A stretch of 64,000 bases of DNA from Sphaerolaimus hirsutus (Eukaryota; Nematoda; Chromadorea; Monhysterida; Sphaerolaimidae): positions 1,795,206 through 1,859,205 of the forward strand of contig OZ038459.1 in assembly GCA_964036195.1 (NCBI GenBank). The letters run 5' to 3'. The notes under the pieces are model-generated. The model saw only the letters and a program-made list of their open reading frames with translations, did not search any database and was not told where the DNA came from. A program made the translations under genes and the position numbers. Below, in pieces: positions 46,358 to 58,013 of this stretch. Numbering within the stretch: the first letter of the stretch is position 1; each line of letters opens with the position of its first letter.

Positions 46358-47799
46358 TAAAATTGGGCACTGAAATTTTCACGTTTTAAAAAAGATGCCT
46401 AGGTAGTTTTTTTAAAAAAACCTTAAAAAGTGTGGCGTGCCACAATGGTCCGAGGAATGAGATTGAGAAAGATCGGTGTCACTCTGTGTTGCATCATCTG
46501 GCAACTTATCACCTTCCGGGGTCATTTTTTGGATAAAACTCTTAAATACTAGTTGTTTTTTTCAAAGTTTGCTTGCTTTAGCTTGCTTTTCTTCTACTCC
46601 GAAGTTGCATTGTGAAAGTTCATGTTAATGTTTCATGTCCACAAGATGTTTTACATTTTCAACCGATTTTTGGGAAGCACACTTCCCAGCTCATTTTTGG
46701 AAGGATTTAAGAACAGCATTTGATTTGATTTTTTACACTATGTGAACAAAAATTCGGGAAATTCCCGCGCTTTTGATCTGTTCATAAAACTGTTGATTTT
46801 CGGTGCACTTTGGTTGGAATGTTTCCCAATGCCTCAGTTTCAGTGTATTTTAACAGAATGTATTTTCCCATTTGAGTTCAACACTACATCACTTTTATTA
46901 CTTTCATTAAAGGGTATAACTTTCACCTTTTTACTTTTACTATTCTACTTTACTTCTCTTCACTAGTGATGTTAAAGGCACCGGGAAAAATGGCACCGCA
47001 CCGCACCGGCACCTTTGCCAACGCATGAAAAGGGCACCTGGCACCCTGGGGCACCGGCCAGAAAATGGCACCGCACCGCACCGGCACCGGTGCCTTTTGG
47101 AAAAAATGGCACCGGCACCGAAGGGCACCGGCGGGTTGCCGGTGCTAGCACCGAAAGGCACCGCACCGGGCTGGAATTTCTGAAGTAAATATCGGGCAGT
47201 TTCTCAGTGGTCTCACCTTTGGAAGTGCATATTTCCATGAATTTTCAACCGATTTTGATGGTTGAGCACTTAAAATGATCAGAATGATGTGGCAATCACT
47301 TTTATGAAGCAATTACAATGATTACAAATGAAAGATAAAATATTTGATTCACTGCAATGTCCATAGCCACTATTGTCTACTGATCAGAGTCATTGCTGTA
47401 CAGAGAATGGAACTATCTCTGTCATAAACTGACAACAAATTTTGAACAAACAAGTAAGATAAATATAAAATATAAAAATGATTTAAAATTCAACAAAATT
47501 TCAGATTCCCTCATCAGATCACGTATCGGGTATAATGGATTTCACAGTAGGTATCGGGTGGGCGCGCCAGCGCCATCCCTCGCTGCCGAGGGAGGGCGCA
47601 AGCGACCCACCCATAATATGGTCAGACACACCAAAATGCGGAAATCGCAAATTTAAAATCGCAATAACTTCGGAACGCAATGCGCTAGCGCAGAACCGAC
47701 TGCACCATTAAAAAGCCCGTGTCGAAAAGTACCACCATGCAAATTTTCAGATCCAACGGTTGAGTTCGGAGGAAGTTATTACGCATTTTTTTTTTAAGT

Positions 47800-47806
47800 A
47801 GTGTTC

Positions 47807-47843
<37 letters not shown>
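47800..47843. repeat. (GTT)n microsatellite
   Basis: About 13 GTT units interrupted by CTT at both ends. The poly-Thr and poly-Leu frames over it are artefacts. Confidence 0.95.
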
Positions 47844-47844
<1 letters not shown>

Positions 47845-48239
47845 CTTGTTCTCCCGAAAATCTTCAAACTGCAATAACTTCCTTGAAACACGACCGATTT
47901 TCATGGTTGATGGCTCATTTGAAAGAGAATATGATGCCATTTCTTATTTTCGGAATTTTTTTTCACAGGCTCCGCCCACTTTGGTACGGTATCTGTTTGA
48001 AATTTTCAAACCTCAATAAATTTAAAATTTGAATACAAATAGGGCAATAACAAAAATTTGTTGATGTGTGCCATGACTAGAGCTTTCAAATGAGCCAATT
48101 TTTGGCAATTTTGGTACAGATTTACAAAAGTTATTCAAGTTTGCTTATTTTGTGTAAAATGCGCAAACATGCCTGAACTACTGCTTCATGTGATACTGAG
48201 CATGTGACCTTGCATGCTGATTACTATCAGGTCATAAAT

Positions 48240-49400
48240 GTCTAGTGGTTGATGTCAAGTCAAATGTCAAGTTATAAATGTCAAGTCAAATGTCAAGTGA
48301 TAAATGTCAAGTGATAGATGTCTAGTGATAAAATATTAAGTGATAAAATATCAAGTCAAATATCAAGTGATAAATGTCAAGTGGTAGATTTCAAGTGAAA
48401 TGTCAAGTTATAATTGTCAAGTGATAAATTTCAAGTGAAATGTCAATTGATAAATGTCAAGTGATAGATAGTTATAAAATATCAAGTGATAAAGTATCAA
48501 GTCAAATTTCAAGTGATAACTTTCAAGTCAAATGTCAACTGATAAATTTCAATTGAAATGTCAAGTTTAATGTCAAGTGATAAATGTCATGTCAAATGTC
48601 AAGTCAAATGTTAAGTGATAAATTTCAAGTGAAATGTAATGTCAAATGTCATGTAAAATGTCAAGTGACACATCTCAAGTCAAATGTCAAGTGACAAATT
48701 TCAAGTGAAATGTCAAGTTTAATGTCAACTCATAAATGTCAAGTCAAATATCAAGTCATATGTCAAGTCAAATTTCAAGTGATAAATGTCAAGTCAAATT
48801 TCAAGTGAGAGATGTCAAGTCAAATGTAAAGTTTAATGTCAAGTGATCAAATATCAAGTCAAATGTCAAGTTTTAAATGTCAAGTCTAAAGTCAAGTCAA
48901 GTCAAATGTCAAGTGATAAATGTCAAGGTGAATATACAGTGATAACTTTCAATTGAAATGTCAAGTCAAATGCCAAGTGATAAATTTCAAGTGAAATGTC
49001 AAGTAATAAATTTCAAGTGAAATGTCAAGTCAAATGTCAAGTCAAATGTCAAGTGACATGTCAAGCTTACTGTCAAGTGATAAATGTCATGTCAAATGTC
49101 AAGTTTAATGTCAAGTGATAAATTTCAAGTGAAATGTCAAGTTTAATGTCAAGTGATAATGTCATGTCAAATGTCAAGTAATATGTCAAGTAACAATTTT
49201 CAGGTGATACCTGTCAAGTTGTTTATGTCAAGTGAAAACTATCAGGTGAAAAAATGGCAAGCAGTTCATGTCAAGTCATAAATATCAAGTGATGCCATTC
49301 AGTCATAAATGTCAAGTGGTTTATGTCAAGTTATTGTCAAGTGGGTAATTTCAAGCCATAAATGTCAAGTGATAACTTTCAGGTTCTAAATGTCAGGTTG
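48240..49400. repeat. TCAAGTGATAAATG minisatellite, about 1.15 kb
   Basis: Variable units of 10-14 bp (ATGTCAAGT plus CAA, GATAA or TTA) run almost without a break. The vocabulary (AAGTGATAA, CAAGTGACA) is that of the arms of the introners at 37709 and 41973. No reading frame is preserved. Confidence 0.93.
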
Positions 49401-49529
49401 AAAATCTTTTGAATCTTAGTATTTGGCTTCTTCTTGACTATAGATTGTATTGCTCACTGCCACATTTGGCATTTGCTTGATTTGCAATAACTTATAAACT
49501 TTTGGGCCTGTGGCCCTCAAAAAGAAGTA

Positions 49530-50026
49530 TATCTGATAAAAAATGGCTAAAGCCAACAAAAAGTGGACACTGCACCTAACCATGTGTATGCTTTTGAATG
49601 CACAAAAGTAATATATCATATACCATGCCATTTTCTGATTGAGCTATCAAAAGATGTATATCAAAGGAAATGTACACAAATGCTAATAATATAGGCTATC
49701 AACACAGCAAACTGCATCACAAGAAACAATTTCATCAAACTTTTGCATGGCAGCGTGAGCTGTGTCAAAGTGCTGCAAACATTAAAGATACAAAAAGCTC
49801 ACGCTGCCATGCAAAGTTTGGTGAAATTGTTTCTTGTGATGCAGTTTGCTGTGTTGATAGCCTATATTATTAGCATTTGTGTACATTTCCCTTGATATAC
49901 ATCTTTTGATAGCTCAATCAGAAAATGGCATGGTATATGATATATTACTTTTGTGCATTCAAAAGCATACACATGGTTAGGTGCAGTGTCCACTTTTTGT
50001 TGGCTTTAGCCATTTTTTATCAGATA
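49530..50026. repeat. Large near-perfect palindrome, about 230-bp arms
   Basis: Left arm 49530-49761 (TATCTGATAAAAAATGGC to GGCAGCGTGAGCT) and right arm 49796-50026 are reverse complements with only a few differences. The loop of 34 bp contains AAAGTGCTGCAAACATT. Confidence 0.95.
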
Positions 50027-50576
50027 TTTATTTGATGGGAGGTTTACAAAATAGGCAAAAACGGTTGGGTAAATATATCGCTGTTTTTTGAAATATGAAT
50101 AAGCACATACTATGGACAAAATTGCACAGCACATGAAGCCTTGGCCGGTGCCTTTCCCGGTGCCTTTTACTTTGGCCCTGGTGCTAGCACCTTTGGCACC
50201 GCCAAAAAAATAGCACCGCACCGCACCGGCACCGGTGCTATTCTGAAAAAAATGGCACCGGCACCGGCATGGCACCCCTGAAGATTGCAATGGCACCGCA
50301 CCAGCACCGGTGCTGGTGCCCTTCGGTGCCCAGCACCGGGGCACCGGTGCCCCGGTGCCTTTACATCACTACTCTTCACTTTCCTTCACTAATCTTCACT
50401 TTTGTTCCATTTTTCTTAAAAAAATTACACTTACACTTTTTTACACTTTCCTTGGTATTTTAAAAATACCTTACACTTTTGGTATCCATACTTAAAATTT
50501 GGAAAGTGTATTTACACTTACACTTACACTTTCCAAAAATACCAGTATTTTAACAACTCTGCGGTATAGTCCTAAC

Positions 50577-50861
50577 TAGGGTGTCAACAAAATTTTTTTG
50601 CAGAAAACGGAAACGGAAAAATTTTTGCACTTGCCGGAAAACAGAAACGGAAAAATATTTGCACTTGCCGGAAACCGGAACGGAAAACGGAAAAAACTTT
50701 GCCCACAGAAAGCGGAAAACGGAAAGAATTTAGCCTGCGGAAAAGCGGAAACGGGAAAAATTTTGCACATGCCGGAAAACGGAAACGGAAATTTTTTTGC
50801 ACTTGCCGGAAAACGGAAAAAAATTACCTGCGGAAAACGGAAACAGAAATTTGACACCCTA
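50577..50861. mobile_element. hAT-like MITE with GGAAAACGG units, TSD GTCCTAAC
   Basis: Ends TAGGGTGTCAACAAAA and AAATTTGACACCCTA; GTCCTAAC at 50569-50576 and 50862-50869 is perfect. Units GCCGGAAAACGGAAAC lie in one orientation throughout, unlike the mirrored relatives. Confidence 0.93.
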
Positions 50862-52045
50862 GTCCTAACTTAACTCAGTCAGTTTTCACGTGTATTCTGC
50901 ATTATTATGCACATGAACTGTAGTTTTTGAGGGTGAGTTATTTTTTTAGAGTGCCGATTCTGAGGGGAGTACTTCGAGGGTGGTGGAATTTCGAGAGGGG
51001 TATTTCGAGGGAATACGGTATATTTTTTCCAGGTTTTTCTAGTGAGATTGAATTATATTTTCTTTTGAGAGGTTCCAGGTTTCTAGCTGCGATACACTGC
51101 AACTTTCGCTTATCAGTTTGCGAAAAATATTTCGCTTATGATTAGGTCCCACGTGCCCCTTTTCGAGTCATGAGAGAGGTGGCGCTGCGCCATTTTCCCC
51201 ATTGTCTTTAACCAGTTATGGAAAAGGCACCGGGAAATATGGCACCGCACCGCACTGGTACCGGTGCCATTACTCAGAAAGGGCACCCGGCACCTTGGGC
51301 ACCGGCCAAAAAATGGCACCGAAACGCACCGGCACTGGTGCCCTTCGGTGCTCAGCACCGGGTCACCGGTTCCCCGGATTTGGATACTGATTAAATATGT
51401 TTTTGTTACCTCCAAAAATGTACTTGTATCATTTATAATGATCAGTTTACAGTTAACGTTTAAGTATATCATACTTTTTCAACGTAATTATTTGTTCATG
51501 ATGATAAATCACTATATATTTATTTTGACAAACATCCCTGAAGTTACTGTATTACTAATGTAAATGGTAGTTATTATAATATTTTAACTTAACCTTTTTT
51601 AATTTTTACCACAAATTTTATGGCTACAGTAAATTACACAGCTGTGACAAAACACAATTTTCAGATAAGTAATCTCCAATTAATAAATTCCCCTGTTAAT
51701 CAAGTTAGGCAAATAAATCCCCCTTGAATAGCTTGCTCCCTAGAGTCATACAATATAACTAAAATAACTCCCTGGAGATCCCTCATTGGTTATGCTACAA
51801 TGTGAAATATGCCCCATTGTAATGGTTCATTGAATGTTTGCCACAAATGTCACCGCGTACACTAGATTACTAATGAAAATCTTACACTAGTTTTAAAAAT
51901 TAAGAAAACTCATAAATCATCCTTGAGTGGTATTTCAGTTTTCTTGAATGAGTTATTGAAAGAGTGCAAAATTGCACTTGCCACAGGCGGAAATCGAACT
52001 CGCACATCTAGTATAAAACACAGGCGCCCTAACCGCTGGACCACA
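50862..52045. repeat. Mixed repeats: CCGTA remnant, GGCACC remnant, tRNA-derived segment
   Basis: At 50975-51020 GGGGTATTTCGAGGGAATACGG is one end of a CCGTA element. At 51216-51376 GGCACCG units form a short element (TTATGGAAAAGGCACCGG). From 51956 a tRNA-derived repeat (B box complement GGAAATCGAACTC) runs into the insertion at 52046. No gene. Confidence 0.6.
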
Positions 52046-52816
52046 CAGAGTTGTTAAAATACCGGTATTTTTGGAAAGCGTAAGCGTAAATACACTTTCC
52101 AAATTTTGAGTATGGATACTGTAAGCGTAAGGTATTTTTAAAATACCTAGGAAAGCGTAAAAAATAGCGTAAGCGTAAAAATTTTTTTTCAAAGGGCTCT
52201 TGCTAGCTGTAGAGCATCGGAAAACGCCCTTGCTTTCACCTTTAGATGATATTAGATGGCTTATCAGATGTATGAACGTGGAGGGATGCATGAGGAAGTG
52301 GTGTAAAAGTGCCCTGGCAATGCACCTGGCGCCAGCGCCAACAAAAAGTGTCATGGTGCTTCTGGCACATGGCGCCATTTTTCTGGCACCATTGGCAATG
52401 GCATTCGAAAAAGCGTCATGGCGGAATCGCGCCATGGCGGAATCGCTCCATGGCTACCTATGATCGAAACCGCAGGCGAAGCCACTTTTTTGTCAATTTG
52501 AAATTTAGCTAAGGGTATTTTGGGTTGTCCTGCAGTAGCCACTAGTGTTATGACATTGTTTATAACTTTGTGCATACAGTTGCAATGCTCCGAACGGATG
52601 TTATTGTGTGATTTCACAGTTATTTTGTCTTATGTGTTCTGGTTCACTTAACTGCTGTGTGAAAAAATTTTTTACGCTTTTAGTACCCAGGTATTTTGGC
52701 CAGGAAAGCGTAATAAAGCGTACGGGTATTTTATGAAAGCGTAAGCGTAAGCGTAAGTATAAATACCCATTTACCCGGGTATTTCGGGTAAGCGTAAATA
52801 CGCTTTCGCAACTCTG
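52046..52816. mobile_element. hAT-like MITE, CAGAGTTGTTAAA family, TSD GGACCACA, inside a tRNA-derived repeat
   Basis: Ends CAGAGTTGTTAAAATACC and CTTTCGCAACTCTG; GGACCACA at 52038-52045 and 52817-52824 is perfect. The target is the D-arm region of the tRNA-derived repeat. Inside, 52290-52460 is a TGGCGCC-type segment. Confidence 0.93.
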
Positions 52817-54124
52817 GGACCACATGCTCTAGTCACTATTAGGGCGTGTATGCTGCGGTGTCAATGCCCTCAACATTACTCCCTGTCAATTCTTTGACAA
52901 ACATATGATTCCAGTAAACTTAATTATTCAAAGATGATTTATAAGTTTACTAACTGTCTAGTCAGTAATTAGTAAATTAGTATACTCGGATGACATTACG
53001 CCGTACATTTTTCCGGAGGAAACACTCCAGCATGACGTCATACTCGAGTAACAGTCGAAACAGTCAGCGTTCGCGCAAATCTTTAATTTTTTTTGTGGGG
53101 TTCATAAGTTGTCGGTTGGCCGTCTGCCAGATGAAGACATAAATTATATCTAAATATTTTTAGAGTATCATGTCTGCCGAGTAAGTATAATTAGTTACTC
53201 ATTTTTGGTTAACTGGCGGTAACTAGTGTGTGCAGGTGCAGCACCTTTGTAAATAGTAAGTTCAATTTACTAATGACTACAACATCGATGGTGCGTGTAT
53301 TTTTGTCACATTGTCATGTGTCACATGTCGATATGTCACATTTATGTATTCATTATTCTGCAAATAAATCGCAGAATAATTCTTTTGTCGCTGGCGCTAT
53401 TGCCGATTGGCGCCATTACTGTCTGGCGCCATTGGCGCTTGGCGCCGAGATCCAGAAAAGCGCCACGGCGCTTTAGGCGCTTGGCGGCATTTTTCTACTG
53501 CCCTTTGCCCTAGGCTATATATATACAGGCCTCTTCAGACATAGAATAGTGGGAAAACCTTAAAAATAGGCAAAATGGGTATACTCGGCGTACATGATAC
53601 TCTGCCCTCGCACTGATTTATGTCTCGTGTTGGAAGTGTGCCAATGATTATATAATCATGCGATTTCCGTAAAAAGATGAAAAAAATTCATCGATGTGAA
53701 TATGTTGATGAATAACATTATAACAACAATAAATTTTGTCATCTTTTTATGAAACTCGCATGCGTAAACCATGGTTGGCACACACCCAGTGGGAACCACG
53801 CGTGCAAGGTGTAAAGTAACCGGAGTTTATATTAAAAATATATAGAGAAAAATAACTGAAAATGGGCAAAAAAAGCTCATGAACTAGTGAATTTGAGGGT
53901 GAAAAAGGTATGAAAATTAATAATTTGAAAGAAAATTGTGGAAAACTTATCAAAAATATTCACTTTTTTCTTTTCTGAAGAAAAAGTGCATTTACTCATG
54001 AGTAAAAGTAAAAAAGTTAAATTTATCTTTTTAGTACTCAGGAAGTGAGTAAAAAATACCTCACATTTACATATAGGTACTTTGAAATTTTATGTTACTT
54101 TAACAACTCCAGACAAAACGGTCG
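52817..54124. repeat. Dispersed repeats, no gene
   Basis: Right part of the tRNA-derived repeat to about 52890; TGGCGC units at 53385-53512; 53577-53826 is the complement of 36110-36345; 53960-54112 ends TACTTTAACAACTCC like a CAGAGTTGTTAAA terminus. Confidence 0.6.
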
Positions 54125-54329
54125 CTGCGCAACGCGATATTAGCAATGTTCTGCTCACGATCGGAAATTGACAAATTTTATTTGAAGTGGAACAAAATTG
54201 TGTCAAATGTGTTTGTCAAATGTTGTGTCAAATTTTGTAAAAATGCTCGTCGTTGTCGCAAGATAATCGTTTCTCAGATTCTTACACCAGCAAAGTTGAC
54301 AACAAACATTTTGAAAGCTGGTGCGATTA
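54125..54329 (+). pseudogene. Decayed copy of exons 1-2 of the 46-kb gene
   Basis: Several blocks match the minus strand of 46.1-46.3 kb: GCAATGTTCTGCTCACGATC against GCAATGTGCTGCACGCGACC, then CGGAAATT, GATTTTATT-like, the intron end TCTCAGATTCTTACACCAGC (identical) and ACATTTTG with GGTGCGATT. It has indels, including a lost base after CGGAAATT, and the intron is still present, so it is a DNA-level duplicate and not a retrocopy. Confidence 0.75.
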
Positions 54330-54624
54330 CCTTATATCACGCATACTCCAAACTTTCACATGTAATTATCTTCAAATCAATTGACATCAGATGGAAACAT
54401 TCAGGAGAGTACCCTTTATTATTCGCTCTAACTGCTTATAATTAGTAGCATTTGAGGTGTTTATGATGATACTTCAAATAAAATGCAAATTGAATGCTTT
54501 CTACCCATTAATGTATTTCCTATAATAACTAGAAGCTACTGGAAGTATCTATATTGTGTATACTATGGGTAAGGCACTCCAAAGATTTAATTGCACTCAT
54601 CTCCAAATCGATAGGCACCTTGAG

Positions 54625-55064
54625 ATACCGTATTTCCTCGAAATACCCCCCTCCCCCAGTGGTGATTGTTTCATAGTGGAATTTTTGAGGGGGGGGGGGA
54701 GGGGGTAAACGAATGGGGTATTTCGAGAGGGGCTTATTTTTTCGCCAGAATTTTTTTGAATTCCCTTGTTGTTTGTAACGTCACGGTCAAAGACGTAGAA
54801 AAATGCAAAAATAACTGCCATGCATAAGAGTCTATACACTTTTAGGTATATAGGTAAGTATTTATGTAAAGGTAAACTCTGTTCTAATGTACATAACACA
54901 ATTATCGTTCTTAACGTGTGTTCTGCATTGCCCGGTTCTCTTTACACTCAATTTGGGGGTATTTCAAGAGGGGGCCTATAAATTCATAGTGGCCATTTTG
55001 GGGGGGGGGGGGGTCGGAGGGGAGGGGGGGTTCAAAGGGGAGGGTATTTTGAGGAAATACGGTA
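54625..55064. mobile_element. TA-flanked CCGTATTTCCTCG MITE
   Basis: TACCGTATTTCCTCGAAATA at the left and TTTTGAGGAAATACGGTA at the right; same interior blocks as 32888 and 35376 but more diverged. Confidence 0.85.
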
Positions 55065-56022
55065 GATTGACACTAGATGGGCAAATTGAGAAGCCCATCC
55101 GTCTTTAATTTTAATAATTAATAATAATAATCCTATCATAACTCGAATCTACTGGAAGTTTGGTGTGCCGTGGTCACGTTGCGATGACCAAACAGTATCT
55201 ATCGTGGGATGAAATCGATTATATCCCGCAAACACAAATCCCATCATGGAACAAAATACCCTGACAGAAAAAACCCCTAAAATGACAGAAAACAATAATA
55301 TATAGTAATTATGAAAACAACAAAAAGACTAAAAAAGACATTTGACAAACAGTTTCCAACACGTGAATTCAGTCCCACCAGCGGGATCAGGTCCCGCTAG
55401 TGCAGTAAATTCAAATTGCACTTATCCCAATATCTATAGGCATCAGACACTCTGAGAAGCACATCCTTCAATAGGTAGTTCCAGATTATCTGTAGTTGTT
55501 TTCAATGATACATTAAATTTGCATGCAATTGATGAATGCTCTTTGCAAATAAATGTATTTACACATCCTTCATATCTAACTAACTAAATAGAAACTGCTG
55601 GAAGTTTAGTGTGTGTAGTCTTGATACTCATATATAGGCACTCCAAACTTCCAATTGCAATTAAGTAAGAAAGTATTTAAATTTGCAAAAGAAAGGTATT
55701 TGCAAATAAATGTTTTTACACATCCTTCCTATCTAACTAACTAGAAACTGCTGGAAGGTTAGTGTGTGTAGTCTTGATACTCATATATAGGCACTCCAAC
55801 CTTCCAATTGCAATTAAGTAAGAAAGTGAACAATCGGTGCCAAACCTGACCATATATATGTTATTATTACTTAGGTATATAGAAGCAGTTCTGTTCTCAG
55901 CATGCAATCCCTAAATTTACCCTTTTTATTGAAAATGCAGTGACAAATTCCTGACCTTGACCACTTTGCAGAAAAAATCTTCAGCACTATACCACTCTCT
56001 ATATTTATTTCTGCATGTTAGA
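55065..56022. repeat. Upstream of the receptor: tandem duplication of about 150 bp
   Basis: AACTAACTAGAAACTGCTGGA followed by TTAGTGTGTGTAGTCTTGAT and CACTCCAA..TTCCAATTGC occurs at about 55545-55675 and 55700-55828. More diverged versions (CTACTGGAAGT.., GGCACTCCAAAG) lie at 54520-54600 and 55135-55175. It may hold receptor promoter sequence. No motif was identified. Confidence 0.75.
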
Positions 56023-58013
56023 ATGGAAGGCTCTGCTGTACTCACAAGTACATCATATTTTGAAACTACCTCCACTGCTAACTACATAAAACCTAAATCA
56101 GATCAATTACTTGAACTGTTTTTGGGAGCTGCCTCATCTTTTCTACTGTATTTCACATGCTTTCTGTATGTGTATGTGACCATAGTTCTAGTGGTTTACA
56201 GAAAGAATACATTCAATTCCAGCTTTTTTCATATTTCCATTACCAATGCATTTGCTGACCTGTTCTATGCTGTGTTGGTGAACAAATTCACCCTGATTTG
56301 TTCTACTGCCACAATAGTTGGTTAACTTTTTATTTTTTAAATTATCCAGCATAATGATATTTATTCACAATCATGCAGAAATGGAATTTCATTGTGTACT
56401 TCATTGCCAGTATATTCACATATTCATCAATGTTGGGAATCATGTTGCTAGGATTAAATAGAATCACAGCTTTGATGACAACCAAGTACAAAAATGTGAG
56501 TTCAGTTTTAATTTCTATAATCATCATTCATTGCATAACTATTTCAATTCTTCATAGATCTGGTCATCACACACCACTGCATGTGCCATCACATGCCAAT
56601 GGATAATATCTGTGCTCATATCACTGCCATATGTTGCTCCAGGAAGACTGGTAGGTGGGAGATAAATTGCTTTTGGAATTTCCAAATGGAAGGGGAAAAA
56701 TGAATAAATAAACACTAAAGATCACTTTTCACTCAGCTTTATGTGGCAGAAAATGGCATGATGGCAAGTGACAATCAGAAACTTTACCTTGGCTTGATAC
56801 TGTACAGTGACATATCCTATGCCATATTTTGTGTCATAATTAGTTCTGTAAACATTGCAGCCATACTTGCGGGATATTCTAGAAGCAAGAAGTTGATGAA
56901 AGGTTTGTTACGCTTACTCATTTTTATCTTTATCAGTGTGATATCAGTGATTTATGGTAGTGATGATAAGAATGTTAGCACCAGAATGTCACAAAATGAA
57001 ATGAGCATTTAATTTATAATAATCCATGAGTCCAAGAGTGAGTAAATCCAAATGAAGTCCAAGAGTCCATGACCATGAGTCCAAGAGTCCATGACCATAA
57101 GTTCATGAGTCCATGAGTCCATGACCATGAGTCCAAACTGAGGTGTATACTCTTCTCATTGAGACTTTTGATATAAATTACCATAAATCATTTGATCATT
57201 GATGCAAATTGCACATAGAAATTACTAGACATACCTAGAAATTGCTTTTCAACTGATCATAAAGTTCTACATTCCAGTTGTCTCCGAGCACAGCAGTCAT
57301 GTTCTAAAAAAAGCCAGAATGAACAATATCAAGCTACTGTCCATTGGATGTGCCCTGTGCTTTTTTCTGTGTATCTCTGTTGTGACCAGGTCAGCTATTA
57401 TTAGAATTTCTATTTTGTTGATTAAATATATAGTTCTGCTTTACCATTTGAATGGCTTAATTATAAAAACATTCAAAGATGGATTTTGAGTATATTTGAT
57501 AAAATGGGGAGAAAAGTTGATGGGAAAATGATGAGAAAGAGTGATTTCACAAAACAGAATTTTTAATTGATTGTAAATAAGTAGTTTCAGGGACATATTT
57601 ATACAAGTATACATAACTATGGTATAGGTACTCAGCAAACATTGTGCTCAACACATGAAAAACACTTTTCATTCACTCACAGATTCTCCATTCGCTATTT
57701 CTCACTATTGCCACAATTCCGGGCTATGTGGATCTTTACAATATGCCTGTGGTATGTCAGCATGTATGCCTATGTGCTCGCCAATCCATGGCTCTTACTT
57801 CTGCTTTGTAATGATGTGCGCAAAAAGTGCAAGCAATTGCCTTGCGATTGTGTTGAAATATTGGTTGAGAACTTTGGTTCACTGTTCTACTCGCGCCATC
57901 AAAGTTCCAGCATTTCAGTGATCAACTTCAGTGATAACAAAGAGCAAGTATTTGTCAGAAATTTATGTGTACCGTACTTCACCCCACACCTCCAAATGGA
58001 CACTATGAATTGA
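56023..58013 (+). CDS. Seven-helix chemoreceptor-like GPCR (nematode Srg/Srv-type resemblance)
   Basis: Six exons, 56023-56316, 56379-56495, 56558-56650, 56737-56902, 57278-57389 and 57683-58013, join in phase to 370 residues, all with GT-AG ends. Order: an outer N-terminus (MEGSAVLTSTSYFETT), TM1-2 (FFHISITNAFADLFYAVLV), TM3 ending GLNRITALMTTKYKN, W after the loop and TM4 (ACAITCQWIISVLISLPYV), TM5 (YAIFCVIISSVNIAAILAGY), TM6 after KKARMNNIKLL, and TM7 with NPWLLLLLCNDVRKK. N-R-x-T-A in place of DRY and a final NPW..LLL..VR resemble nematode serpentine receptors of the Srg group, which act in ciliated sensory neurons. This is recognition by motif only. The last 15 residues and the stop come from a CCGTA-type MITE. 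Intron 4 holds a minisatellite. Confidence 0.85.
57024..57137. repeat. CATGAGTCCAAGAGTC minisatellite in receptor intron 4
   Basis: About seven degenerate units of CCATGAGTCCAAGAGT / CCATGACCATGAGT lie in tandem within intron 56903-57277. Confidence 0.88.

Larger units (their letters stand above)
46964..50371. mobile_element. 3.4-kb hAT-like non-autonomous element, TSD CTCTTCAC
   Basis: Ends TAGTGATGTTAAAGGCACC and GGTGCCTTTACATCACTA; perfect CTCTTCAC at 46956-46963 and 50372-50379. Both end regions (46976-47165, 50140-50360) consist of GGCACCGGCACCG units in mirrored orientation. Between them lie a GTT microsatellite, a TCAAGTGATAAATG minisatellite and a large palindrome. There is no transposase-length open frame. 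Confidence 0.9.

Noticed and set aside
46964..50371. Autonomous hAT transposon
   Set aside because: The termini fit, but no frame longer than about 110 codons exists inside and nothing resembles a transposase catalytic region.
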